Assembly (NCBI RefSeq): GCF_004342685.1
Contig: NZ_SMBZ01000003.1
Location: 1 to 64,000, forward strand
DNA: 64,000 nucleotides
Direction of reading: 5' to 3'
From: Sphingobacterium alimentarium
GTDB lineage: Bacteria > Bacteroidota > Bacteroidia > Sphingobacteriales > Sphingobacteriaceae
In this document: positions 8,072 through 17,068 of the stretch, piece by piece
How positions within the stretch are numbered: the stretch's first letter is position 1
Layout of the letters: each line of letters opens with the position of its first letter
The notes under the pieces: model-generated
The model's database searches: none
The model's input: only the letters and a program-made list of their open reading frames with translations
What the model was told of the DNA's origin: nothing
Translations under genes and position numbers: made by a program

Positions 8072-9538
8072 TTACAATTCCTTTCTTAATCTTGCTACCG
8101 GTATATTCATGGATTCCCTGTATTTGGCCACGGTACGTCGGGCTATCGTGTATCCTTTTTCTTTTAGAATTTCGGTCAGTTTCTCGTCCGCCAATGGCTT
8201 GCGTTTGTCCTCGTTGGCAATACATTCTTCCAGAATCTTTTTGACCTCCTTGTTGGATACTTCTTCACCTGAATCCGTCTGTATAGCCTCTGAAAAGAAA
8301 GACTTCAGCAGGAAGGTCCCAAATTCTGTCTGCACATATTTGGAATTGGCTACGCGTGATACGGTAGAGATATCCATATCAATCTCCTCGGCAATATCTT
8401 TTAGGATCATGGGTTTCAGCATGCGGTCATCTCCTGTCAGGAAATATTCGTATTGAAACTTCATGATGGCATTCATGGTTTTTAATAAAGTCTGCTGTCT
8501 TTGCTTGATGGCGTCGATAAACCATTTGGCGGAGTCCAGTTTGGATTTGACAAACTGTACAGCCTCCTTCATCTTTTTGTCCGTCTTTTCTGTTTTCTCG
8601 TAATGATCAAACATTTCCATATAGGTGCGGGACACGCGCAGCTCGGGAGCGTTGCGCCCGTTCAAAGTCAGGTGCAATACCCCGTCATTATTGGAAATAT
8701 GGAAATCCGGAATAATATGCAATTGCTTGCCCGCAGCTGAGGCCGAATCGCCTGGCTTTGGGTTAAGCTTTAATATTTCATTTATTACGTTTTTCAGCTC
8801 TTCGGAATTGACACCGAGTTGCTTTTCGATCTTGTCGTAATGTTTTTTCGTGAATTCATCCAGGTAATTTTCCACCACCTGAATGGCTCTTTTGACCTCA
8901 ATGGTATCCTGATCTTTTTTCTTGCGCAACTGTATCAACAGACATTCTTGCAGATCGCGCGCACCGATGCCCGCTGGCTCGAATTCTTGAATGATGCCGA
9001 GCATTTCTTCGACTTCTTCTTCCTCGGTGATTACATTCTGCGAAAAAGCCAAATCATCAATTAAGGATAGGAGCGGACGGCGAAGGTACCCATCGTCATC
9101 CAGACTACCTATAATCTGGTTGCCAATAAGGTATTGCTTGTCAGTCAGGGCTAATAGATCGAGCTGATTCTGTAATTTCTCGAAGAAAGAATCTTGAATG
9201 GCAATAGGAATCTCTTTATGATCATCATCATCGTCATTATTGAAATTGCTGCCATAATCCTTATAGTCATCTTCTTGAATATATTCTTCTAAAGAAAATT
9301 CCTCATCAAAAGAGTCTTCGCCGTTCTTTTCATAATCGTCGGGATCTTTGTCCGGATAGTCTTCCAGCTGATCGTTCATATTTGCCAGACTGCCATCTTC
9401 GAGCGCTGGATTCTCTTCCAACTCTTCTTTGATACGCGCATCTAGTGAAGCCGTCGGCACCTGCAGAAGCTTAATAAATTGTATCTGCTGTGGGGATAAT
9501 TTCTGTAATAATTTGTGCTGTAAAGTCTGTTTTAACAT
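8072..9538 (-). CDS. rpoN: RNA polymerase sigma-54 factor RpoN
   Basis: The 488-residue protein has the sigma-54 layout: a glutamine/leucine-rich region I that contacts enhancer-binding proteins (LKQTLQHKLLQKLSPQQIQF, residues 2-21), an acidic region II (about 47-110), the core-binding domain, and at the C-terminus a helix-turn-helix (MDISTVSRVANSKYV) followed by the RpoN box ARRTVAKYRES at 466-476. It ends at RLRKEL. Sigma-54 reads -24/-12 promoters and needs an AAA+ activator; none is encoded in this window. The gene is divergent from the PBP1A gene with 226 bases between them and convergent with rpsU. Confidence 0.97.
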   Translation of the reverse strand: MLKQTLQHKLLQKLSPQQIQFIKLLQVPTASLDARIKEELEENPALEDGSLANMNDQLEDYPDKDPDDYEKNGEDSFDEEFSLEEYIQEDDYKDYGSNFNNDDDDDHKEIPIAIQDSFFEKLQNQLDLLALTDKQYLIGNQIIGSLDDDGYLRRPLLSLIDDLAFSQNVITEEEEVEEMLGIIQEFEPAGIGARDLQECLLIQLRKKKDQDTIEVKRAIQVVENYLDEFTKKHYDKIEKQLGVNSEELKNVINEILKLNPKPGDSASAAGKQLHIIPDFHISNNDGVLHLTLNGRNAPELRVSRTYMEMFDHYEKTEKTDKKMKEAVQFVKSKLDSAKWFIDAIKQRQQTLLKTMNAIMKFQYEYFLTGDDRMLKPMILKDIAEEIDMDISTVSRVANSKYVQTEFGTFLLKSFFSEAIQTDSGEEVSNKEVKKILEECIANEDKRKPLADEKLTEILKEKGYTIARRTVAKYRESMNIPVARLRKEL

Positions 9539-9764
9539 GTCATAAGTTAAAATGCTAGCGTAAAATTAGTCAAAATAAAATGATTTTTTATCTACTGTGC
9601 AATCTACACATGATTTTTAAATATTTCCAGCAATTGAATTATTTGATTGTGTACAATTTAACCTATTATTAGGATTTGTTAAAAATCGTTAATTTTATTA
9701 TTCAGTTTGTTTTAAATGTAGTTTTGTATACGTTTATACAAAACATTTTATTCATATTTACCCT

Positions 9765-12080
9765 ATGTTTAGACGCGTAAAAAATCGATTCCTGCGATAC
9801 ATCATCATTGGTCTATATTCCATCGTATTGCTTACCTGTGCAGTTCAGCTTAATTTTTTATGGTTATTTGGATATTCACCTACCAAAAAAGATATTGTGA
9901 TGCCAACACTCAATGTGGCGTCAGAATTGTACACGGCAGATTCAGTGCTGATTGGACGCTATTTCGATGAGGATCGTGACCCGGTGGCTTTCGACAGTAT
10001 ATCTCCGCATATTATTGACGCGTTGATAGCGACCGAAGATATTCGCTTCTACAAACATAAGGGAGTTGATTTTTTGGGTTTGGCATCGGGCATAATTTCT
10101 ACTATCAAAGGTGACCAACGTGGTGGAAGCACAATTACCCAACAATTGGCCAAAAATCTTTTCAAAACGCGCTACGCACATTCCCAGGGCTACCTCAGCA
10201 AAATCCCGGGTGTACGAATCCTCATTACAAAATACAAAGAATGGATGACGGCTTACAAACTGGAAGGCAGGTACTCCAAGAAAGATATCATAACCATGTA
10301 TCTCAATACAGTATCCTTCAGTAATAATGCCTACGGAATCAAATCCGCGTCACTACGCTATTTTAATAAATTACCTTCACAGCTGAGCACGACTGAAAGC
10401 GCCTTGCTTATTGGTATGCTCAAGGGTACAACCATCTATAATCCAATCCGCAATCCTAAAAATGCGGTGCAGCGTCGTAATGTGGTGTTATCGCAGATGC
10501 AAAAAGCGGGATATATTTCCGATGCGGAGGTAGCACAACTGTCTCAAGACTCGTTAAAGTTAGACCTCAGTTTTCATGACAATGTGGATGCCAACGATTC
10601 GTATATCCGCTCCGCGGTCTACCGTTGGTTGGATAAGTGGAGTCAGGATAATGAAATAGATATCAATAAAGCTGGACTAAAAATCTATACGACCATAGAC
10701 TCTCGCATGCAAAAGATAGCCGAGGATGTGATGGCGGTAAAGATGAAAGAGTTGCAGCAAAGGCTTAAAAATACTTGGGGCAGTGAAGAGCCATGGCGCG
10801 ACAAAGAGGGTAATGTGATACCTGAATTTTTAGAAAACCAGGCGCGTAAGCTATCGATCTATAAGAATCTGATGGAACAGTTTGAAAACAATGAGGACAG
10901 TGTATTTCAGGTGCTGAATGTGAAAAAGGAGATGGAGGTTTTCACTTGGGATGGCATTGAGAAAGTAAATTTCTCGACGATGGATTCTTTAAAACATTAT
11001 GCGATGATGTTGAATACGGGTATGATGGCTATGGATCCATACAATGGCGAAATCAAAGTTTGGGTGGGTGGCATCAACCATCAATATTATAAGTTTGACC
11101 ATGTAAAACAAGCTAAGCGTCAAGCAGGGTCTACTTTCAAACCCTTTGTGTATTTAGCGGCATTGGAAGCGGGTATGACACCTTGTGATAAGTTTACAGA
11201 CAAACCTGTGCGCCTAGAGTTTGAAGGCAAGGATGGTCCAGAAGTATGGGAACCTAAAAACGCTGATTGGTCTATTTCTTATAGCGATATGTCGCTGCGC
11301 CATGCTATGGCTAGATCCTTGAATACCATTACTGCACAAGTGACAGAAGCAGTTGGTGCCGATAAAGTTGCCGAGACAGCACATAAATGTGGTATTGATA
11401 GCAAGCTGCAGGCTGTGCCTTCTGTGGGGTTGGGCCCCAATGATGTATCTGTCTACGAAATGGTCAAAGCCTACAGTACCTTTATGAATGGAGGGAAAAC
11501 TACGGACCCTATTTTGGTGTCTAAGATTGTGGATCAGGATGGCCATGTGATTGCTTCTTTCAAAACGGAGCATAAGCAAGCTATCAGTCCCGAAAATGCT
11601 TGGCTGATGACGTACATGTTGCGTGGCACGATTGAAGAACCAGGAGGTACTTCACAGGCTTTATGGGAGTGGGATTTATTCAAAGAGAATAATGAAATAG
11701 GAGGTAAAACGGGAACTTCTTCGGATTACGTTGATGCCTGGTATATGGGAGTGACAAAAGACTTGGTAGCAGGGGTGTGGGTTGGTTGTGATGAACAAAG
11801 TATACACTTTAAAAATTCCGCTACGGGTGAAGGCTCTAAGACAGCATTACCTATTTATGCGATGTTTATGGAAGAAGTCTATAAGCATCCTGAACTGGGA
11901 GTGACTTTTGGAAAATTCCCAGAACCAACCGTTGAGATTACCAAACAATACAAATGTCCGTCCCCGCGAATCTACCACAGTGCGCCAAGAGACAGTTCAC
12001 AAAACGAGACGGAGGAGTTGGAAGAAGTAGAGCCCGTAGAAAGTACGACGACCGAGCAAACAGAAAATGAAGAGTTCTAA
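9765..12080 (+). CDS. Penicillin-binding protein 1A, bifunctional transglycosylase/transpeptidase
   Basis: A 771-residue class A PBP that polymerises and cross-links peptidoglycan at the outer face of the inner membrane. A short cytoplasmic tail and one membrane anchor (about residues 12-36) lead to a GT51 transglycosylase domain with EDIRFYKHKG at 91-100 (catalytic glutamate E91) and GGSTITQQLAKNLF near 119-132. The transpeptidase has S456-TFK, S518-LN and K648-TGT, all intact. The last 40 residues are acidic and threonine-rich, probably disordered. It is 38 bases upstream of the TolB/surface-antigen gene and likely cotranscribed with it. Confidence 0.96.
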   Translation: MFRRVKNRFLRYIIIGLYSIVLLTCAVQLNFLWLFGYSPTKKDIVMPTLNVASELYTADSVLIGRYFDEDRDPVAFDSISPHIIDALIATEDIRFYKHKGVDFLGLASGIISTIKGDQRGGSTITQQLAKNLFKTRYAHSQGYLSKIPGVRILITKYKEWMTAYKLEGRYSKKDIITMYLNTVSFSNNAYGIKSASLRYFNKLPSQLSTTESALLIGMLKGTTIYNPIRNPKNAVQRRNVVLSQMQKAGYISDAEVAQLSQDSLKLDLSFHDNVDANDSYIRSAVYRWLDKWSQDNEIDINKAGLKIYTTIDSRMQKIAEDVMAVKMKELQQRLKNTWGSEEPWRDKEGNVIPEFLENQARKLSIYKNLMEQFENNEDSVFQVLNVKKEMEVFTWDGIEKVNFSTMDSLKHYAMMLNTGMMAMDPYNGEIKVWVGGINHQYYKFDHVKQAKRQAGSTFKPFVYLAALEAGMTPCDKFTDKPVRLEFEGKDGPEVWEPKNADWSISYSDMSLRHAMARSLNTITAQVTEAVGADKVAETAHKCGIDSKLQAVPSVGLGPNDVSVYEMVKAYSTFMNGGKTTDPILVSKIVDQDGHVIASFKTEHKQAISPENAWLMTYMLRGTIEEPGGTSQALWEWDLFKENNEIGGKTGTSSDYVDAWYMGVTKDLVAGVWVGCDEQSIHFKNSATGEGSKTALPIYAMFMEEVYKHPELGVTFGKFPEPTVEITKQYKCPSPRIYHSAPRDSSQNETEELEEVEPVESTTTEQTENEEF

Positions 12081-12118
12081 AAATATTAATTATATTTAAT
12101 ATACTAACTGGCATAACT

Positions 12119-15100
12119 ATGAATTTAATGTATAGGAAATATTTCACGACGATATTATATAGCCTGCTTTTGATATGCTTATGTAGTACGGCGCATGCGC
12201 AGTATTTTGGGCAGAATAAAATGCGCTACAAAAAGCTGGATTTCAAGGTCTATGATACCCCGCACTTCAATATTTACTATTACCTCAAGAATGACTCGAT
12301 GATGCGCTGGCTATCCAAAGAGTCAGAAATTTGGTACGATTTGCATCAGCAGGTATTTCAAGATACATTCTTGCGCAAGAACCCAATTATAATTTATAAT
12401 AACCACCCTGAATTTCAGCAAACAACAGCCATTTCTGGTGAAATATCAGTAGGAACCGGCGGTGTTACTGAAGCATTCAAACAGCGGGTTGTTATGCCAA
12501 TCATGCAGATCAATCAGCAGACACGCCATGTGTTGGGGCACGAGTTGGTTCACGCCTTTCAATACCGGGTCATCATGGAAGGTGGGGATTCTACGCGTTT
12601 AGAAAATATAGGGAATATTCCCCTTTGGATGATAGAAGGTATGGCCGAATATTTTTCCATTGGCAAGAATGATGCTTTTACCTCTATGTGGATGCGTGAT
12701 GCCTATTTGCACAAAGATATTCCTTCGCTCAAGCAGATGACGGAGCAGTCTTATGATTATTTCCCTTATCGTTATGGTCAAGCGTTTTGGTCTTTTATCG
12801 GATCGACATATGGCGATACGGTGATCATGCCATTGTTTATAGAAACTGCTAAATATGGCTATGAATTTGCGATGCGCCGTGTGTTTGGCTATGATTCGCA
12901 AACTATGTCCACGCTCTGGAAAAATAGCATGGAACAGGGATATCGTAATTTGGGAAAAGATACCACGACAAGACCAATAGGTGTGAGCTTAGTAAATACA
13001 AGCAATGCCGGAAATATGAACTTATCCCCATCCATTTCGCCGGATGGCAAATATATAGTTTACCTCTCCGAACAGGATTTATTTAGTATAGACTTGTATC
13101 TGGCGGATGCCCAGACGGGTAAACGGATACGAAAACTGGGGAGTAAACTCACCAATAGGGATATTGATGAGTTTAGCTTCCTCGAATCGGCGGGGTCGTT
13201 CTCACCTGATTCCAAAAAGTTTGCTTTTTCCGTATTCTCACAGGGTAAAAATAAACTCATGGTCGTCGACGTACAGTCTGGTAATCCTATTCTGACCGAA
13301 GCCATGGGGGATATCGTCGAATTTGCGAATATTGCTTGGGCACCAGACGGCGAAACGATTGCCTTTTCTGGTCTGATGGAAGGGCATTCGGATCTGTACA
13401 CTTACAACACACGTACGAAAGAGGTTAAACAGTTGACAAAGGATGTCTATTCGGATTATCAGCCCAACTATTCCAGAGATGGTAAATATATCGTATTCAG
13501 TACAGATCGATTGGCATTGCAAGGAGACAATCGTTCGGTGAAAATCCCAATGAATCTGGCCATGTACGAAATAGCTACAGGAAAAATAACGAATATACCG
13601 GTGTTCCCTGGAGCGAACAATCTGAACCCTCAGTTTTCGGCTGATGGTACGGCAATATATTTCTTGTCCAACAGTGACGGATTCAGAAACCTTTTCCGAT
13701 ACCATCTCAATTCGGCTTCAGTGGAGCGTATGACGGATTATTTTACAGGTATTTCGGGTATTACTGAATATTCTCCTGCCATTTCGGTATCCGCTAATGA
13801 TGATATCGTTTATTCTTTCTTTAAAAAGAAAAAGTACGAGATATTCCGCGCACATGCCAGCGACTTTAGTCCAGAATCAGTTTCACCTACCGAAATAGAT
13901 ATGACGGCAGCAATTTTGCCACCCAATGTCGATCGGGGTGTCAATGTTGTCAATCACAATTTGAGCAATTTCAATGTCTTCAATCGGATTTCGGACGATC
14001 AGATTAATAATATAGCCTATACGCCGAAATTTAAATTGGATTATTTAGCCAACTCAGGTGTGGGTATGTCTGTGGGATCCCGCTATGGTGCGGGTATCAA
14101 CTCGGGTGTACAGGGGATATTTTCGGATATCTTGGGTTATAACCAAATATTTGCAGCGTTGAATATCAATGGGGAAATCTACGATTTCGGTGGTCAAGTT
14201 GCATATATCAACCAGCGCAGCCGCTTAAATTGGGGTGGTGCCATTTCGCACATTCCGTATATGACTGGTTTTTCGTCGTATGGATATGAGAATTTTGGTT
14301 ATGGCGACGAGCCCTCCATAAATACCTATATTATTCGTACGTTCCAAACACAGGCCGAAGCCTTTGTGGCGCATCCATTCAACCGTAATCATCGTTTTGA
14401 AGTTGGCGCCGCCATCTCACGATACGGCTACCGGGTGGATAAATGGAGACAAAGTTATTTGTATGGCTATGGAGACCGTCAAAAAATATCCAACGAAGAA
14501 GCTTCAGAGATTGGTTTCGGAAATTTGGAACCTTTCGTCATCCAACAGGTGAATGCAGGTTTTGTAGGTGATAATGCTATTTTCGGTATCGCCGCACCAT
14601 TGCAAGGATTCAGATACCGTGTAGGAGCGGAGCAATATTTTGGAGATTATAACTTCACCGCTGCCAATATAGATTTAAGAAAATATAACCGTTATAAGCC
14701 CGTGACAGTAGCAGCGCGCTTCTACTCTTATATGCGTATGGGTAAGGATGAACGTGCCTTATATCCAGTATATATCGGTTACCCGTATCTAATAAGAGGG
14801 TATGAAAGTGGTAATGTGGATGTAACTGGTAATGTAGGCTTCCAAGAGCTTTCGGGCTCACGTATGGCTATCGGTAATTTTGAGATACGTATTCCATTCA
14901 CGGGACCTGAAAAGTTAGCCTTGGTCAAATCCGGTCTTTTGTTCTCTGATCTAAACTTCTTCGTCGACGGTGGTCTGGCTTGGTACGGTGGCAACACGAT
15001 TAAGATGAGCCGTTCGGCTGATGATATCGTGCCGGCAATGAGCAACGGACAGCAAGTATTAGATCCATCAGGCAATCCTATCATGATTTACGATCCTAAT

Positions 15101-15247
15101 ATTCGTGTACCTGTATTCAGCGCAGGAGTTTCTTTACGTATAAATTTATTTGGCGCAATGATATTGGAACCTTACTATGCTATTCCATTCCAAAAGACAA
15201 AATCTAAATTTGGAACATTTGGATTAAACTTCGCGCCAGGATGGTAG
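12119..15247 (+). CDS. Peptidase-MA/TolB-propeller/surface-antigen fusion outer-membrane protein
   Basis: The 1042-residue protein starts with a signal peptide (residues 1-27). Residues about 40-270 form a peptidase-MA-like domain with HELVH at 141-145 and a downstream glutamate in WMIEGMAEYFS (170-180), the gluzincin zinc pattern. Residues about 290-600 have repeated TolB/WD40-type blades (SPDGKYIVYLS, SPDSKKFAFSV, APDGETIAFSG, SRDGKYIVFST, SADGTAIYFLS). Residues about 680-1042 resemble the Omp85/D15 surface-antigen barrel, ending in an aromatic-rich last strand (GTFGLNFAPGW). The combination occurs in Bacteroidota and is often labelled TolB; its substrate is unknown. Placement after PBP1A suggests an envelope role. 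Confidence 0.85.
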   Translation: MNLMYRKYFTTILYSLLLICLCSTAHAQYFGQNKMRYKKLDFKVYDTPHFNIYYYLKNDSMMRWLSKESEIWYDLHQQVFQDTFLRKNPIIIYNNHPEFQQTTAISGEISVGTGGVTEAFKQRVVMPIMQINQQTRHVLGHELVHAFQYRVIMEGGDSTRLENIGNIPLWMIEGMAEYFSIGKNDAFTSMWMRDAYLHKDIPSLKQMTEQSYDYFPYRYGQAFWSFIGSTYGDTVIMPLFIETAKYGYEFAMRRVFGYDSQTMSTLWKNSMEQGYRNLGKDTTTRPIGVSLVNTSNAGNMNLSPSISPDGKYIVYLSEQDLFSIDLYLADAQTGKRIRKLGSKLTNRDIDEFSFLESAGSFSPDSKKFAFSVFSQGKNKLMVVDVQSGNPILTEAMGDIVEFANIAWAPDGETIAFSGLMEGHSDLYTYNTRTKEVKQLTKDVYSDYQPNYSRDGKYIVFSTDRLALQGDNRSVKIPMNLAMYEIATGKITNIPVFPGANNLNPQFSADGTAIYFLSNSDGFRNLFRYHLNSASVERMTDYFTGISGITEYSPAISVSANDDIVYSFFKKKKYEIFRAHASDFSPESVSPTEIDMTAAILPPNVDRGVNVVNHNLSNFNVFNRISDDQINNIAYTPKFKLDYLANSGVGMSVGSRYGAGINSGVQGIFSDILGYNQIFAALNINGEIYDFGGQVAYINQRSRLNWGGAISHIPYMTGFSSYGYENFGYGDEPSINTYIIRTFQTQAEAFVAHPFNRNHRFEVGAAISRYGYRVDKWRQSYLYGYGDRQKISNEEASEIGFGNLEPFVIQQVNAGFVGDNAIFGIAAPLQGFRYRVGAEQYFGDYNFTAANIDLRKYNRYKPVTVAARFYSYMRMGKDERALYPVYIGYPYLIRGYESGNVDVTGNVGFQELSGSRMAIGNFEIRIPFTGPEKLALVKSGLLFSDLNFFVDGGLAWYGGNTIKMSRSADDIVPAMSNGQQVLDPSGNPIMIYDPNIRVPVFSAGVSLRINLFGAMILEPYYAIPFQKTKSKFGTFGLNFAPGW

Positions 15248-15286
15248 TCCATATATCCACATAGCGATATGTTAAGGTTGTTAAGG

Positions 15287-15320
15287 AGCTGTTGTTTATG
15301 TCTAGGCATAAACAGCAGCT
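15287..15320. terminator. Bidirectional terminator between convergent genes
   Basis: AGCTGTTGTTTATG (15287-15300) pairs with CATAAACAGCAGCT (15307-15320) over six bases, with one G-T pair. The right arm lies inside the last codons of the GIY-YIG gene on the minus strand. Confidence 0.7.
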
Positions 15321-15619
15321 TTCTTTATTATAGCCGGCTCTATATTGTATATGCCTAACCAGTTCGGATTATAACGACGTATCAATTTTTCCTTTTGCAT
15401 GCGTGTGTATGCATTCAGTTCATTTTTTCGGCGGTCGGCAGCTTCATAGCTATCAAATTCTTCCGTATGTACGATGCGTGAAAATTTTGGACCACGCAAC
15501 ATAAATGAGCTCGATGCATTTTGTAGTTCAAACAATTTTAGGGCAATGTCTTGACAATAACCAGCTTCAAGATAAACTCTATTCGCGTCTGTAGTGATAT
15601 ATACGATGTGCTTTGGCAT
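15302..15619 (-). CDS. GIY-YIG domain protein, degenerate active site
   Basis: The 105-residue protein follows the GIY-YIG nuclease outline: a first strand VYITTD, a second strand VYLEAGYC where YIG would lie, then IVHTEEFDSYEAADRRKNELNAY and the ending NPNWLG, as in small UPF0213-type relatives. Key residues look changed: the YIG triplet reads YLEAG, the conserved arginine of the first helix is not obvious, and the metal-binding glutamate of the REKQL-type helix is displaced (RRKNEL). It may bind nucleic acid without cutting it. It is divergent from the S24-type regulator across a 103-base region with operator-like repeats. Confidence 0.75.
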   Translation of the reverse strand: MPKHIVYITTDANRVYLEAGYCQDIALKLFELQNASSSFMLRGPKFSRIVHTEEFDSYEAADRRKNELNAYTRMQKEKLIRRYNPNWLGIYNIEPAIIKKAAVYA

Positions 15620-15625
15620 AGTTTT

Positions 15626-15696
15626 TACTAAAATATTTGGGTTTACAAAATATGTTTACTAATTTTATTGGCACAATATTACTAATAATTTTAGTA
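15626..15696. promoter_or_regulatory. Candidate operator cluster between GIY-YIG gene and S24 regulator
   Basis: TACTAA occurs at 15626-15631, 15657-15662 and 15680-15685, and its inverse TTAGTA at 15691-15696, so that the last two form a dyad with a five-base spacer. The sites sit between two divergent starts (15619 and 15723). The repeat density is higher than expected even for AT-rich sequence; binding by the adjacent regulator is inferred. Confidence 0.45.
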
Positions 15697-15722
15697 TTTA
15701 AAAATAATTTTGAAAAAATAAT

Positions 15723-16499
15723 ATGTCAAATATTGCTTCCAACCTTAAGTTTTTACGTAAGAAAAACAACTTGACACAACAGCAGTTTGCTGATTTAATG
15801 GAGATTAAACGTGCTTCAGTAGGTGCTTACGAAGAAGATCGTGCTGAGCCTAAATATGAATTGCTAAAAAAAATAGCTGAATATTATGGATTGAGTATGG
15901 ATGAATTGGCGAATGATGAGATAAATGAGAAGTGGAAGCCTGTAGCAAAGAGTGATGCTTCTAATCTGCGTGTTCTCTCGGTGACTGTCGATGCGCAGGA
16001 TAGAGAAAATATCGAATTGGTGCCGGTGAAAGCGAGTGCTGGTTATCTCAATGGATATGGTGATCCGGAGTATGTTAAAGAACTACCGAAGTTCTCTCTG
16101 CCAATGTTCAATCAAGGAACTTACCGAGCTTTTGAGATAAAGGGGGATTCCATGTTACCTTTGCCTAGCGGCTCGATTGTGATCGGGGAGTATGTAGAGG
16201 ATTGGCAGGACATTAAGCCGGGGCATACTTATGTTGTGATTTCTAAGGATGATGGGGTAGTATATAAGCGTATTGCTTTCAAATATAAAGATGACAAAGG
16301 TTTAAAACTTGTTTCTGATAATAAGGTGTATGAGCCTTATTGGGTGCAACCATCCGATATATTGGAAGTGTGGAAAGCGAAAGCATATATCTCTACAGAA
16401 TTCCCGGAACCGACTGCAGAGCCGACTATGGAATCGTTGACAGCAATGATGGCACAGATGCAAAAAACCATCAATTCGATCGTAGAAACGAAAAAATAG
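15723..16499 (+). CDS. XRE family regulator with LexA-like S24 domain
   Basis: The 258-residue protein has an N-terminal XRE helix-turn-helix (residues 5-60, with LTQQQFADLMEIKRASVGAYE) and a C-terminal S24/LexA-type peptidase domain. Possible self-cleavage elements are all present: an Ala-Gly pair at 106-107 (KASAGYLNG), the serine of GDSMLPLPSG at S143 and the lysine of VVYKRI at K182. Family members repress target genes until stress triggers cleavage. A tail after residue 220 is glutamine/methionine-rich. It is divergent from the GIY-YIG gene and upstream of rimP. Whether it truly self-cleaves is not known. Confidence 0.9.
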   Translation: MSNIASNLKFLRKKNNLTQQQFADLMEIKRASVGAYEEDRAEPKYELLKKIAEYYGLSMDELANDEINEKWKPVAKSDASNLRVLSVTVDAQDRENIELVPVKASAGYLNGYGDPEYVKELPKFSLPMFNQGTYRAFEIKGDSMLPLPSGSIVIGEYVEDWQDIKPGHTYVVISKDDGVVYKRIAFKYKDDKGLKLVSDNKVYEPYWVQPSDILEVWKAKAYISTEFPEPTAEPTMESLTAMMAQMQKTINSIVETKK

Positions 16500-16512
16500 A
16501 CATCAAAAAATT

Positions 16513-16541
16513 CTTGCTTGTGTAAATATTTTGTATATTTG
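16513..16541 (+). promoter_or_regulatory. Promoter before rimP-nusA-infB
   Basis: TATATTTG at 16534-16541 matches the Bacteroidota -7 box; a weak -33 match (CTTG, 16513-16516) lies 17 bases upstream. The start would be near 16546, just before a terminator-like hairpin. Confidence 0.55.
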
Positions 16542-16555
16542 CATTATCTGAAAGG

Positions 16556-16583
16556 AAAGGGGGCATGGAATGTCCCCTTTTTT
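16556..16583 (+). terminator. Terminator-like hairpin in the rimP leader
   Basis: Eleven base pairs (AAAGGGGGCAT at 16556-16566 and ATGTCCCCTTT at 16570-16580, one G-T pair) close a three-base loop, followed by further T. It lies between the promoter box at 16534 and the rimP start at 16602, so it can end the upstream regulator transcript or attenuate the rimP operon. Confidence 0.75.
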
Positions 16584-16601
16584 AATTCAATTTCGAAAAA
16601 T

Positions 16602-17066
16602 ATGCAGATTGAAAAACGCGTTAAAGAGTTAGTAGAAGAAAAGATTGCAGATCGCGAGGATTTGTTTATAGTAAGTATTACCATGCTAAAAAATGGCGTT
16701 TTGTCCATTTTGTTGGATGGAGACAACGGGATAGCCATTGCGGACTGTGTGGCAGTAAGTAGACATGTCGGCTTTCATTTGGAAGAAGAGAATGTGATAG
16801 AGCATGCGTATCGCTTAGAAGTATCTTCTCCCGGTATTGATTCTCCATTGACGATGTTGCGCCAGTATACTAAGAATATAGGCAGAGATGTGCGGGTGAA
16901 ATTGCTTAGTAGTGATATCAAAGAAGGTAAACTGCTGTCGGCTACGGAATCCGAAATTGTGATTGAAGAGAAAATAAAAGAAAAAGGTAAGAAAGCAGAA
17001 TTAAAAGAAGCTGCTATACCTACAAATCAAATAAAAGAAACAAGGGTGTTAATTTCATTTAAATAA
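16602..17066 (+). CDS. rimP: Ribosome maturation factor RimP
   Basis: From the ATG at 16602 the protein is 154 residues (MQIEKRVKELVEEKI...), the usual RimP length; a longer in-frame start at 16518 would add residues that read through the leader hairpin and is rejected. The RimP core is visible in HVGFHLEEENVIEHAYRLEVSSPGIDSPL (LEVSSPGID is the family hallmark) and a C-terminal SH3-like part with basic residues. RimP helps assemble the 30S subunit. It opens the conserved rimP-nusA-infB unit; nusA starts 2 bases after its stop. Confidence 0.95.
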   Translation: MQIEKRVKELVEEKIADREDLFIVSITMLKNGVLSILLDGDNGIAIADCVAVSRHVGFHLEEENVIEHAYRLEVSSPGIDSPLTMLRQYTKNIGRDVRVKLLSSDIKEGKLLSATESEIVIEEKIKEKGKKAELKEAAIPTNQIKETRVLISFK

Positions 17067-17068
17067 AA

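Noticed and set aside
13238-13705. 155-residue minus-strand ORF in the TolB/surface-antigen gene
   Set aside because: Shadow of a long, well-supported gene; amino-acid pattern is not protein-like.
16518-16601. Upstream in-frame start for rimP
   Set aside because: It would place the leader hairpin inside the coding region and add residues absent from RimP.
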